From the NCBI GenBank assembly GCA_025456105.1, contig JALOLG010000130.1, forward strand, positions 1 through 5,544: 5,544 nt of DNA, given 5' to 3'. Both the position numbers and the translations under genes were made by a program. The notes under the pieces were generated by a model that was not told the DNA's origin, did not search any database, and saw nothing but the letters and a program-made list of their open reading frames with translations. Shown one piece after another: positions 1 to 5,478 of this stretch. Positions within the stretch are counted from its first letter, which is position 1. Every line of letters starts with the position of its first letter. The DNA comes from Ilumatobacteraceae bacterium. Lineage in GTDB: Bacteria; Actinomycetota; Acidimicrobiia; Acidimicrobiales; Ilumatobacteraceae.

Positions 1-685
1 CGAGGCCGAGCGCGACGCCGCGATCGCAGCGCTCTCGTTCACCACCGATCTCGCCGACCTGGGCGACCGCCTGCTGGTGGTGGAGGCCGTGGTGGAGGAC
101 GAGGCCACCAAGGTCGAGGTGTTCTCGATCCTCGACAAGGTGGTCAGCGACGACCGGGCGATCCTCGCGTCCAACACCTCGTCGATCCCGATCATGAAGC
201 TCGGCATCGCGACCGGCCGGCCCGAGCAGGTCGTCGGGATCCACTTCTTCAACCCGGTGCCCGTGCTGCGCCTGGTCGAGCTCGTCACGAGCCTGCTCAC
301 CTCCGACGAGACCGCCGGACGAGCCGAGCAGTTCGCCACCGACGTGCTGCACAAGCGCGTCATCCGCAGCCAGGACCGGGCGGGGTTCGTGGTGAACGCG
401 CTGCTGATCCCGTACCTGCTGTCGGCGATCCGCATGATGGAGTCGGGCTTCGCCACCGCCGACGACATCGACACCGGCATGGTCGAGGGCTGCAACCACC
501 CGATGGGGCCGCTGCGCCTGAGCGACCTGATCGGCCTCGACACCACCCTCGCCGTGGCCGAGAGCCTCTACGAGGAGTTCAAGGAACCGCTGTACGCCCC
601 GCCACCCCTGCTGTCGCGCATGGTGGAGGCCGGGCTCCTCGGCCGGAAGACCGGTCGGGGCTTCTACGACTACGGAGGTCGCTGA
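1..685 (+). CDS. fadB2: 3-hydroxybutyryl-CoA dehydrogenase, FadB2-type (5' end missing)
   Basis: NAD(P)-dependent interconversion of 3-hydroxybutyryl-CoA and acetoacetyl-CoA in cytosolic fatty-acid/butanoyl-CoA metabolism. The reading frame is open from base 2, giving 227 visible residues; the family is about 285 long, so roughly 60 N-terminal residues with the GxGxxG Rossmann motif lie upstream. Counting from the first visible codon, expected catalytic residues are present: Ser60 in SNTSS, His81 in GIHFFNPVPV, its partner Glu93 twelve residues later, and Asn132 in DRAGFVVNALL. The C-terminal helical dimerisation domain contains HPMGPLRLSDLIGLD and ends with the usual GRKTGRGFYDY. The wording of these motifs resembles mycobacterial FadB2 more than the FadB multifunctional enzyme. 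The stop overlaps the next gene's ATG by one base (TGATG), which suggests an operon with coupled translation. No internal damage is seen. Confidence 0.93.
   Translation, partial: EAERDAAIAALSFTTDLADLGDRLLVVEAVVEDEATKVEVFSILDKVVSDDRAILASNTSSIPIMKLGIATGRPEQVVGIHFFNPVPVLRLVELVTSLLTSDETAGRAEQFATDVLHKRVIRSQDRAGFVVNALLIPYLLSAIRMMESGFATADDIDTGMVEGCNHPMGPLRLSDLIGLDTTLAVAESLYEEFKEPLYAPPPLLSRMVEAGLLGRKTGRGFYDYGGR
674..679 (+). promoter_or_regulatory. Ribosome binding site for the B12-binding mutase subunit
   Basis: GGAGGT lies inside the last codons of the dehydrogenase gene, five bases before the ATG at 685. It fixes that start and shows that the second gene can load ribosomes independently as well as by coupling. 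Confidence 0.8.
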
Positions 686-1092
686 TGTCCGGTGAGCGCG
701 TGCTGGTGGCCAAGGTCGGCCTCGACGGCCACGACCGCGGCGTGAAGGTGGTGGCGCGCATCTTGCGCGATGCCGGCTACGAGGTCGTGTACACCGGGCT
801 GTTCCAGACGCCCGACACGGTCGCGGCGGCCGCGGTCGACGAGGACGTCGACCTGATCGGGCTGTCGATGCTCTCGGGAGCGCACATGACCCTCGCCCCG
901 CTCGTGGTGCAGAAGGTGCGCGAGCGCGGCGTCGACATCCCCGTGATCGTGGGGGGCATCGTGCCCGACCCCGACGTCCCGGTGCTGCAGGAGGCAGGTG
1001 TGGCTGCGGTCCTCACCCCCGGGGCGACGGCCGAGCAGGTGGTCGACACCGTCGCTCGCGTCATCGAGCAGCACCGCGCCGAGTCGTCGTGA
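685..1092 (+). CDS. Cobalamin-binding small subunit of an acyl-CoA mutase (MCM C-terminal domain family)
   Basis: A 135-residue stand-alone B12-binding domain. It should bind adenosylcobalamin in base-off/His-on form and pair with a separate large subunit carrying the TIM barrel, which rearranges the carbon skeleton of a short acyl-CoA. Seen motifs: the DxHxxG cobalt-ligand motif (Asp14, His16, Gly19), the LS...SGAH loop (Ser61, Ser64-His67), the GG pair that cradles the nucleotide tail (Gly90-Gly91), and TPGA near residues 111-114. Length and motifs fit the small subunits of isobutyryl-CoA mutase (IcmB), 2-hydroxyisobutyryl-CoA mutase (HcmB) and split methylmalonyl-CoA mutases; the sequence alone does not decide the substrate. 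The large subunit is not in the window. The adjoining 3-hydroxybutyryl-CoA dehydrogenase makes a C4 substrate plausible (inference). The stop overlaps the GTG of pafB by four bases. Confidence 0.9.
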   Translation: MSGERVLVAKVGLDGHDRGVKVVARILRDAGYEVVYTGLFQTPDTVAAAAVDEDVDLIGLSMLSGAHMTLAPLVVQKVRERGVDIPVIVGGIVPDPDVPVLQEAGVAAVLTPGATAEQVVDTVARVIEQHRAESS

Positions 1093-2021
1093 CCGACCGC
1101 GTCGAGCGGCTCACCAACCTCCTGGCGCTGCTCCTCGAGACGCGCGTGCCGCTCAGCGCGGTCGAGATCATGGACCAGCTCGGCGGGCTGTACCCGGCCG
1201 GGGAGTCGGCGCGGCGCGGCGCGTTCGAGCGCGACAAGGCCACCCTGCGCGAGATCGGCGTGCCGATCGAGCAGGACGTCGGGCTCGGCGAGCAGGCCGG
1301 TCAGACGCGCTACCGGATCGACCGCCGCCGCTACGAGCTGGCCGACCTCGACCTCACCGACGACGAGACCCGGGCGCTCCAGGTGGCGGTGGCCACGACC
1401 CGCCTCGGTGCTGGCGACGTCGACTCGGCGCTCTGGAAGCTGGGAGCGAGCGCGGTCACCGGCGACGTGGACGTGGTGGCCACCGTGCCGGCGCTCCCCG
1501 CGCTCGCCGAGCTGCGCCGGGCCGTGGCCGAGCGGGCGGTCGTGCGGTTCCGCTACCAGGGCGCCGATCGCGACCTCGAGCCGTGGGGGATCGGCCTGCG
1601 TGACGGCCGGTGGTACGTGGTGGGCCGCGACGTCGACCGCGCGGCGCCGCGCACGTTCCGCGTCGACCGCATCGAGGCCGGCGTGCGCGTGCGCGCGGCC
1701 GGCACCGTGGTGCGGCCCGCCGACGTCGACGTGGCAGCCCTCTTGCCTGGTGACCCGAAGGAGCTCGCCGACGGCGGACTCGCGACCGCGGTCGTCCGGG
1801 TCGACCGGCCGCGCGCCGTGGCGGTCGAGCGCGAGCTCGGCGTGGATCGGGTGCGGCACCGTGGCCCCGACGGCGCGATCGACGTGGAGGTGCCGTGCGG
1901 CAACCGGCCCGCGTTCCGCTCGTGGCTCCTCGGCCTCGAGGGCCACGCCGAGGTGCTGTCACCACCGGAGGTGCGCGACGAGATCGTCGCGTGGCTGCGC
2001 GCCCTGGCGGGACGCTCGTGA
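1089..2021 (+). CDS. pafB: WYL-domain transcriptional regulator, PafB-like
   Basis: A 310-residue regulator with an N-terminal winged helix-turn-helix (about residues 4-60, with the conserved FERDK..LRE..G..I stretch at 46-60) and a WYL domain from about 150. The WYL signature is WYV at 175-177, followed by TFRVDRI at 189-195. In mycobacteria PafB and PafC form a complex that activates the LexA/RecA-independent DNA-damage regulon, with the WYL domains sensing single-stranded nucleic acid. Length (M. tuberculosis PafB is near 330), the opening VERLTNLL and the immediately following PafC-like gene all support PafB. GTG 1089 was chosen because it places VERL at the N-terminus as in the family and overlaps the previous stop as GTGA; no good ribosome site precedes it, so coupling is likely. 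The neighbouring pafA/Pup-proteasome genes typical of this locus are absent upstream. Confidence 0.87.
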   Translation: MTDRVERLTNLLALLLETRVPLSAVEIMDQLGGLYPAGESARRGAFERDKATLREIGVPIEQDVGLGEQAGQTRYRIDRRRYELADLDLTDDETRALQVAVATTRLGAGDVDSALWKLGASAVTGDVDVVATVPALPALAELRRAVAERAVVRFRYQGADRDLEPWGIGLRDGRWYVVGRDVDRAAPRTFRVDRIEAGVRVRAAGTVVRPADVDVAALLPGDPKELADGGLATAVVRVDRPRAVAVERELGVDRVRHRGPDGAIDVEVPCGNRPAFRSWLLGLEGHAEVLSPPEVRDEIVAWLRALAGRS

Positions 2022-2980
2022 GCGCTCGGTCGGGTCCGACGCCGGCCGATCAGCGGTTGCGGCGGCTCCTCGTGATGCTCCCGTGGCTGATGGAGCGCGG
2101 CAGCGTGCCGCTCGCCGAGGTGGCCGAGCACTTCGGGGCCACACCGGCCGAGGTGGCGCGCGACCTCGAGCTGGCGGCGCTGTGCGGGCTGCCGCCCTTC
2201 GTCGACGAGCTCATCGACGTGTTCATCGACGAGGACACGGTCGTGGTGGGCGTGCCGCGGCTGTTCACCCGCCCGCTCCGACTGTCGAGCCCCGAGGCGT
2301 TCGCCGTGCTCGCGGCCGGCCGGGCGGCAGCAGGTCTGCCTGGCACCGATCCTGATGGTCCGCTCGCCCGCGCCCTCGCGAAGGTCGCGGCCGCGATCGG
2401 CGAGGATCCAGCGCAGCTCGACGACGTCGACGTCGATCTGGCGGCACCGCCCGAGGTGGAGGTGCTGCGGGGGCACGTCGCCGACTCCGATCGGCTGCGG
2501 ATCCGGTACTGGAGCGCATCGAGCGACACCGAGTCCGAGCGCACCATCGTGCCCCGTCGGCTGGTGGCCGATCGCGGCCACTGGTACGTGATCGCCTGGG
2601 ACGACGCTGCCTCCGATCACCGAACCTTCCGCATCGACCGCATCCGCGGGATCGAGCCCACGGGGGAGCACGATGCCGATGCCGGCCGTGGGCGTCCGAT
2701 GCCCGAGCCGGGGCGGTTCTTCGTCGACGCCGACGTGGAGCGGGTGGTGCTGCGGCTCGCGCCCTCGGCCGGCTGGGTGGTCGACACCTATCCGGTCGAC
2801 GAGGCGCGCGAGCTCGACGACGGTCGGCTCGAGGTGCGCCTGCCGGTGACCGGCCGGCGGTGGCTCGAGCGGCTGCTGCTGCGCCTCGGCGGCGACGGCG
2901 AGGTGGTGGAGCCGGTCGAGTGGCGCGACGTGGGGCGGGAGGCGGCGGCTCGTCTGCTGGCGCGCTACGAGCGTTCGTAG
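2018..2980 (+). CDS. pafC: WYL-domain transcriptional regulator, PafC-like
   Basis: A 320-residue partner of PafB. It has an N-terminal helix-turn-helix at about residues 12-56 (RLRRLLVMLPWL ... VAEHFG ... LELAALCGLP), a PafC-like linker PLRLSSPEAFAVLAAGRA at 86-103, then a WYL domain with WYV at 189-191 and TFRIDRI at 203-209. Known role in mycobacteria: with PafB it directs RNA polymerase to DNA-damage promoters. The start is GTG 2018, overlapping the pafB stop (GTGA). The frame stays open upstream to 1895, but that extension would lie wholly inside pafB and would precede the family N-terminus. The last residues RYERS and the TAG stop lie in a palindrome shared with the converging exonuclease gene. 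Confidence 0.87.
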   Translation: MSARSGPTPADQRLRRLLVMLPWLMERGSVPLAEVAEHFGATPAEVARDLELAALCGLPPFVDELIDVFIDEDTVVVGVPRLFTRPLRLSSPEAFAVLAAGRAAAGLPGTDPDGPLARALAKVAAAIGEDPAQLDDVDVDLAAPPEVEVLRGHVADSDRLRIRYWSASSDTESERTIVPRRLVADRGHWYVIAWDDAASDHRTFRIDRIRGIEPTGEHDADAGRGRPMPEPGRFFVDADVERVVLRLAPSAGWVVDTYPVDEARELDDGRLEVRLPVTGRRWLERLLLRLGGDGEVVEPVEWRDVGREAAARLLARYERS

Positions 2981-2985
2981 AGCGC
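2960..2985. terminator. Shared hairpin at the convergent pafC/exonuclease gene ends
   Basis: CTACGA (2965-2970) and TCGTAG (2975-2980) form a six-pair stem around the loop GCGT. Past one G-A mismatch, four further pairs (2960-2963 with 2982-2985) extend it. Each strand's TAG stop is the last or first triplet of the stem: 2978-2980 for pafC and, on the minus strand, 2967-2965 for the exonuclease. No T-tract follows on either side, so termination on both strands by a tail-less hairpin is an inference. Confidence 0.5.
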
Positions 2986-3540
2986 GGTCAGTGCGTCGGG
3001 GTCGTCGATGCCGAGATCGTCGAGCAGGTGCGGGAGCACGGCTGCCGTGGCCCGGGCGTCGGCCAAGGCGTCGTGCGAGCGCCCGGGATCGATGCCGTAG
3101 CGCTGGCACACGTCGGCCAGGCGGTGCGAGGCGCGGCGCTCGGGATCGAGCCGGCGCGAGAGCCGCAGCGTGCACAGCCGACGATCGATCGGGAGCGACA
3201 CGCCGCTGCGCCGAGCGGCCCGCCGGAGGAACGCCTCGTCGAACGCGGCGTTGTGGGCCACGAACACGCTGCCGTCGAGGCGCTCGGCCAGCTCGGTGAG
3301 CGCCACGCGCAAGCTCGGCGCCCCACGCAGGTCGGCTCGGCGCAGGCCGTGGATGTGGCGCGGGCCGGGACGGCGCCACGGCCGCCCGAGCCGGACGAGG
3401 CTCGACCACTCGTCGACGATCACGCCGTCGCGCGTGCGCACGACGCCGATCTGGACGATGCGGTGGCGGCGGGGGGACAGCCCGCTCGTCTCGAGGTCGA
3501 CGGCGGCGAAGGTGATCGACCCCAGGGCCACGTGGCCCAC
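2965..3540 (-). CDS. DEDDh 3'-5' exonuclease, DnaQ/epsilon-like
   Basis: A single-domain 191-residue nuclease. ExoI motif: Asp15 and Glu17 in FAAVDLETSGL. ExoII: Asp101 in VAHNAAFDEAFL. ExoIII: His156 and Asp161 in SHDALADA. Together these give the two-metal DEDDh site that removes nucleotides from 3' ends. The stretch HIHGL at 62-66, before RADLRGAP, matches the substrate-contacting HGI/HGL segment of polymerase III epsilon-type proofreaders. It could be a proofreading subunit, a repair exonuclease or an RNase T-like enzyme; there is no C-terminal UvrC- or BRCT-type domain. The start is uncertain: GTG 3540 is the first in-frame start that does not enter whiB, GTG 3531 is also possible, and neither has a clear ribosome site. 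It lies 38 bp after whiB on the same strand, so co-transcription is likely. Its 3' end overlaps pafC by 16 bp. Confidence 0.87.
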   Translation of the reverse strand: MGHVALGSITFAAVDLETSGLSPRRHRIVQIGVVRTRDGVIVDEWSSLVRLGRPWRRPGPRHIHGLRRADLRGAPSLRVALTELAERLDGSVFVAHNAAFDEAFLRRAARRSGVSLPIDRRLCTLRLSRRLDPERRASHRLADVCQRYGIDPGRSHDALADARATAAVLPHLLDDLGIDDPDALTALYERS

Positions 3541-3578
3541 GGTAGACGGGGGGTGTGACCGAGAGCGGGGTGCCCGGC

Positions 3579-3887
3579 TCAGCGGCCGGCGAGGCGGGCC
3601 CGGATGCCGATGGGAGCGGCGACGGTGAAGCCGGCGAGGTGGCGCTCCTCTTCCGACTCGCCGCCCCAGAAGCCGTACTCGTGGTTCTCGCGTGCGAACG
3701 ACTGGCACGGCGTCCGGACGGGGCAGGTGGTGCAGAGCAGGTTCGCCTGGGCCTCGCGCCGGGCTCGCGCCTGGGGCCGTTCGGCCTTGGGCGGGAAGAA
3801 GAGGTGCGTCTTGCCCTTGCAGACCGCGTGGCCGCGCCAGTCGCCGTCGGTGACGATCCGGAACTCGAGCACTTCCGCTGCAGACAT
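3579..3887 (-). CDS. WhiB-family iron-sulfur transcriptional regulator
   Basis: A 102-residue Wbl protein, a normal length for the family. Four cluster-binding cysteines are present: Cys23 (HAVCKG), then Cys52, Cys55 and Cys61 in CTTCPVRTPC, the C-x2-C-x5-C pattern. The usual FFPP lies between them. The family's turn before the DNA-binding tail is GFWGGESEEER at 72-82, and the tail ends in a basic IRARLAGR. WhiB proteins carry a [4Fe-4S] cluster sensitive to O2 or NO and act by binding sigma-A region 4 to change promoter choice. The Asp-Trp-Arg lead-in resembles WhiB1/WhiB2 types, but the subtype is not certain. ATG 3887 was chosen because GGAGGT lies five bases before it; an in-frame GTG at 3974 falls inside the promoter and is rejected. 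Likely co-transcribed with the exonuclease gene. Confidence 0.93.
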   Translation of the reverse strand: MSAAEVLEFRIVTDGDWRGHAVCKGKTHLFFPPKAERPQARARREAQANLLCTTCPVRTPCQSFARENHEYGFWGGESEEERHLAGFTVAAPIGIRARLAGR

Positions 3888-3892
3888 CGGTG

Positions 3893-3898
3893 ACCTCC
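3893..3898 (-). promoter_or_regulatory. Ribosome binding site for whiB
   Basis: GGAGGT on the minus strand with a five-base spacer (CACCG) to ATG 3887. It decides the whiB start against the longer upstream frame. Confidence 0.85.
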
Positions 3899-3907
3899 GT
3901 GTGTGAG

Positions 3908-3954
3908 CTCCCCGGCGGGGGAGGGAGCGGCGGGGGCCGGGAGGGTGTGGCCCC
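3908..3954 (-). promoter_or_regulatory. GC-rich structured leader of whiB with G-quadruplex potential
   Basis: In the whiB transcript two six-pair stems can form. GGGGCC (3954-3949) pairs with GGCCCC (3938-3933) around a ten-base loop. CTCCCC (3923-3918) pairs with GGGGAG (3913-3908) around CGCC, ending ten bases before the ribosome site. On the plus (template) strand the segment 3917-3945 has five runs of three or more G, with gaps of 1, 6, 2 and 1 bases, which meets the usual G-quadruplex pattern. Any regulatory effect is inference. Confidence 0.4.
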
Positions 3955-3970
3955 ACGCCGCTCGCATTGA

Positions 3971-3999
3971 ACACTAAAACTACGGAGCGAGGCTGTAAA
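3971..3999 (-). promoter_or_regulatory. Sigma-A-type promoter for whiB and the exonuclease gene
   Basis: On the minus strand TTTACA (3999-3994, five of six matches to TTGACA) is followed after 17 bases by TAGTGT (3976-3971, fitting TAnnnT). It sits in the only clearly AT-richer patch of the window, just after the phoH2 stop. The predicted start site is near 3964, giving a leader of roughly 75 bases before ATG 3887. Confidence 0.65.
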
Positions 4000-4016
4000 G
4001 GGATTTTCGTGCTAAA

Positions 4017-5381
4017 TCACAGGAGCTCGGCGGCGAGGCTCGCGACACCGCTGCGCTCGCAGGTGGTGAGCGTCACGTGACCGAAGCAGCGCTGGCCGGC
4101 GAAGGCGTTCGTGAGCACGGCCAGCGCGTTGTTCGACTCACCGAGGTACGGCGCGTCGATCTGGCTCGTGTCACCGGTGAACACCACCTTGGTGCCCTCG
4201 CCGACGCGCGTGAGGATCGTGCGCAGGGTGGTGGGCTCGAGGTTCTGCGCCTCGTCGATCACCACCATCTGGCGCTGCAGCGATCGGCCCCGCAGGAAGG
4301 TGACGGACTCGAGCGACAGCTGCCCCCGGCAGGTGAGCTCGTCGATCAGCCGACCGGCGTCGTGGCTGCTGCCCTGGTCGGTGAGCGCCACGATCGCGTC
4401 GTGGATGGCGGACATCCACGGATCGAGCTTCTCGTCGAGCCCGCCCGGGAGGAAGCCGACGTCGGCGCGGCCCACCGGCACGAGTGGGCGGTACACGGCC
4501 ATGCGCTCGTAGCGCTGGGTCTCGACCACCTGCTCGAGCCCGGCGGCGATCGCGAGCAGCGTCTTGCCCGTGCCGGCGCGGCCGTCGAGCGCGACGACCG
4601 AGATGTCGGGGTCGAGCAGCAGCTCGAGCGCGAAGCGCTGCTCCTTGCTGCGCGGCCGGAGCCCCCACGGCTCGGGGACGGCGTGGGCCAGGAGCACCAG
4701 CTCGTCGTCGCGACGGCGGGCGAGCGCCGACTGCGATCCGGAGCGCAGCACGGCGAACTCGTTCTCGCCGAGCTCGGCGGCCTCGGTGACCGCGCCGACC
4801 GTGACCGCGCCAGCGGCGTACAGGCAGTCGACGATCTCGTGGCAGGTGTCGATGACCGTCCAGCCGATCGGTCGCTGCGGCGCACGCGTGCGAGCGGGAC
4901 GGTGCTCGGCGGCGGCGACCCCGAGGTGAGCGGCCTTGATCCGCAGCGCGGCGTCGTTGGACACCATCGTGGTGGGACCCTGCTCGGTCTGGCCGAGCGC
5001 CGCGCCGATGATGCGGTTGTCGGGCACCGTCGGGTCGAGGCCGTGCTCGACGAGCAGGTGCTTGCGGATCCCGTTGATCTCGATCTGGATGGTGCCACCG
5101 TCGTCGCCGATGGGGACCGGCGTCGCCAGCGAGCCGCCGTGCTGCACGCGCAGGTCCTCGAGCGAGCGCAGCGCGGCTCGCGCCGACCGGCCGACGTCGT
5201 CGAGGCGGGTCTTGAGCCCGTCGAGCTCCTCGATCACCGTCAGCGGCACCACGACATCGCTCGCACCGAACGAGGAGATGCAGGTCGGATCGGCGACGAG
5301 GACCGAGGTGTCGAGCACGACACGGGTCCGGAGCGCCGACCCGGAGGTGGGCACGGGATCGGCCGGGAGGAGATCGGTCAC
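4017..5381 (-). CDS. phoH2: PhoH2: PIN-domain ribonuclease fused to PhoH ATPase/RNA helicase
   Basis: A 454-residue fusion; mycobacterial PhoH2, a sequence-specific RNase and ATP-dependent RNA helicase, is similar in length. The N-terminal PIN domain spans about residues 19-165, with acidic residues Asp24 (VVLDTSVLV), Glu51/52 (VIEELD), Asp121 (PDNRI) and Asp143 (SNDAALRIK). After a linker, the PhoH domain starts near 240: Walker A GRAGTGKT at 267-274, the family stretch RPLVPVGR.DVGFLPG at 298-313, Walker B VVIDEAQN at 373-380, and TGDTSQID at 402-409. GTG 5381 was chosen because AAGGAG lies five bases upstream; GTG 5387 is the alternative, and an in-frame extension to 5537 would run through the divergent HIT gene. 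The protein starts in full and no key residue is missing. It is transcribed toward whiB, whose -35 box begins 17 bp after this stop; no terminator hairpin is seen between them, so read-through into whiB is possible. Confidence 0.92.
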   Translation of the reverse strand: MTDLLPADPVPTSGSALRTRVVLDTSVLVADPTCISSFGASDVVVPLTVIEELDGLKTRLDDVGRSARAALRSLEDLRVQHGGSLATPVPIGDDGGTIQIEINGIRKHLLVEHGLDPTVPDNRIIGAALGQTEQGPTTMVSNDAALRIKAAHLGVAAAEHRPARTRAPQRPIGWTVIDTCHEIVDCLYAAGAVTVGAVTEAAELGENEFAVLRSGSQSALARRRDDELVLLAHAVPEPWGLRPRSKEQRFALELLLDPDISVVALDGRAGTGKTLLAIAAGLEQVVETQRYERMAVYRPLVPVGRADVGFLPGGLDEKLDPWMSAIHDAIVALTDQGSSHDAGRLIDELTCRGQLSLESVTFLRGRSLQRQMVVIDEAQNLEPTTLRTILTRVGEGTKVVFTGDTSQIDAPYLGESNNALAVLTNAFAGQRCFGHVTLTTCERSGVASLAAELL

Positions 5382-5386
5382 CGCCA

Positions 5387-5405
5387 CTCCTTCCCCCGCA
5401 GGGGG
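5387..5405 (-). promoter_or_regulatory. phoH2 ribosome site abutting a small hairpin
   Basis: On the minus strand AAGGAG (5392-5387) lies five bases before GTG 5381. Directly upstream, CCCCC (5405-5401), loop TGC and GGGGG (5397-5393) can form a five-pair stem that touches the ribosome site. The ribosome site is well supported; an effect of the stem on loading is inference. Confidence 0.55.
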
Positions 5406-5434
5406 TGTCGTCGTGTGAAGCCCAACGGATGACT

Positions 5435-5464
5435 GTTGTAGCGCACGGCGGCGAGCCGCGTCGG
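5435..5464 (-). promoter_or_regulatory. Possible phoH2 promoter
   Basis: On the minus strand TACAAC (5440-5435) could be a -10 box. It is preceded by 18 bases and CCGACG (5464-5459), a weak -35 match. The matches are poor, but a promoter must lie in or near this short divergent gap unless phoH2 is transcribed from within the HIT gene. Confidence 0.25.
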
Positions 5465-5465
5465 G

Positions 5466-5471
5466 GATACT
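5466..5471 (+). promoter_or_regulatory. Possible -10 box for a leaderless HIT transcript
   Basis: GATACT matches TATAAT at four of six positions and ends seven bases before ATG 5479, the spacing typical of leaderless actinobacterial genes. No clear -35 box or well-spaced ribosome site is seen; the only purine run, GGGG at 5463-5466, is twelve bases from the ATG. Confidence 0.35.
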
Positions 5472-5478
5472 GCCCCTG

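Noticed and set aside
777..1946. Long minus-strand open frame (389 codons) opposite the mutase subunit gene and pafB
   Set aside because: It lies opposite strongly conserved genes and translates to low-complexity Arg/His/Ala/Asp-rich protein without motifs, typical of antisense frames in GC-rich coding DNA.
2423..2435. Tandem GACGTC/GTCGAC repeats in pafC
   Set aside because: They encode an Asp/Val-rich loop with ordinary GC-rich codons; the period is that of the codons and no longer repeat is present.
2963..2980. LexA/SOS-box-like palindrome at the pafC end
   Set aside because: It contains GTTCG but the opposite half differs from CGAAC at the four-base spacing of the actinobacterial box, and it sits at gene 3' ends, not at a promoter.
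3541..3708. N-terminal extension of the exonuclease into whiB
   Set aside because: The added residues are an Arg-rich frame-shifted copy of whiB coding sequence, and the ExoI motif already lies at the expected distance from GTG 3540.
1553..3967. Minus-strand open frame of 804 codons across pafB, pafC, the exonuclease and whiB
   Set aside because: It overlaps four well-supported genes on both strands, is Arg/Pro/Ser-rich with no recognisable domain, and reflects the scarcity of stops in GC-rich sequence.
3888..3974. 29-codon N-terminal extension of WhiB from GTG 3974
   Set aside because: That GTG overlaps the -10 box, the extension is Pro/Arg-rich and unlike the family, and GGAGGT sits ideally before ATG 3887.
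4077..5432. Plus-strand open frame of 451 codons opposite phoH2
   Set aside because: Its composition (Val/Arg/Glu/Asp/His-rich, no motif) is that of a complement of biased codons; phoH2 on the other strand carries all the catalytic motifs.
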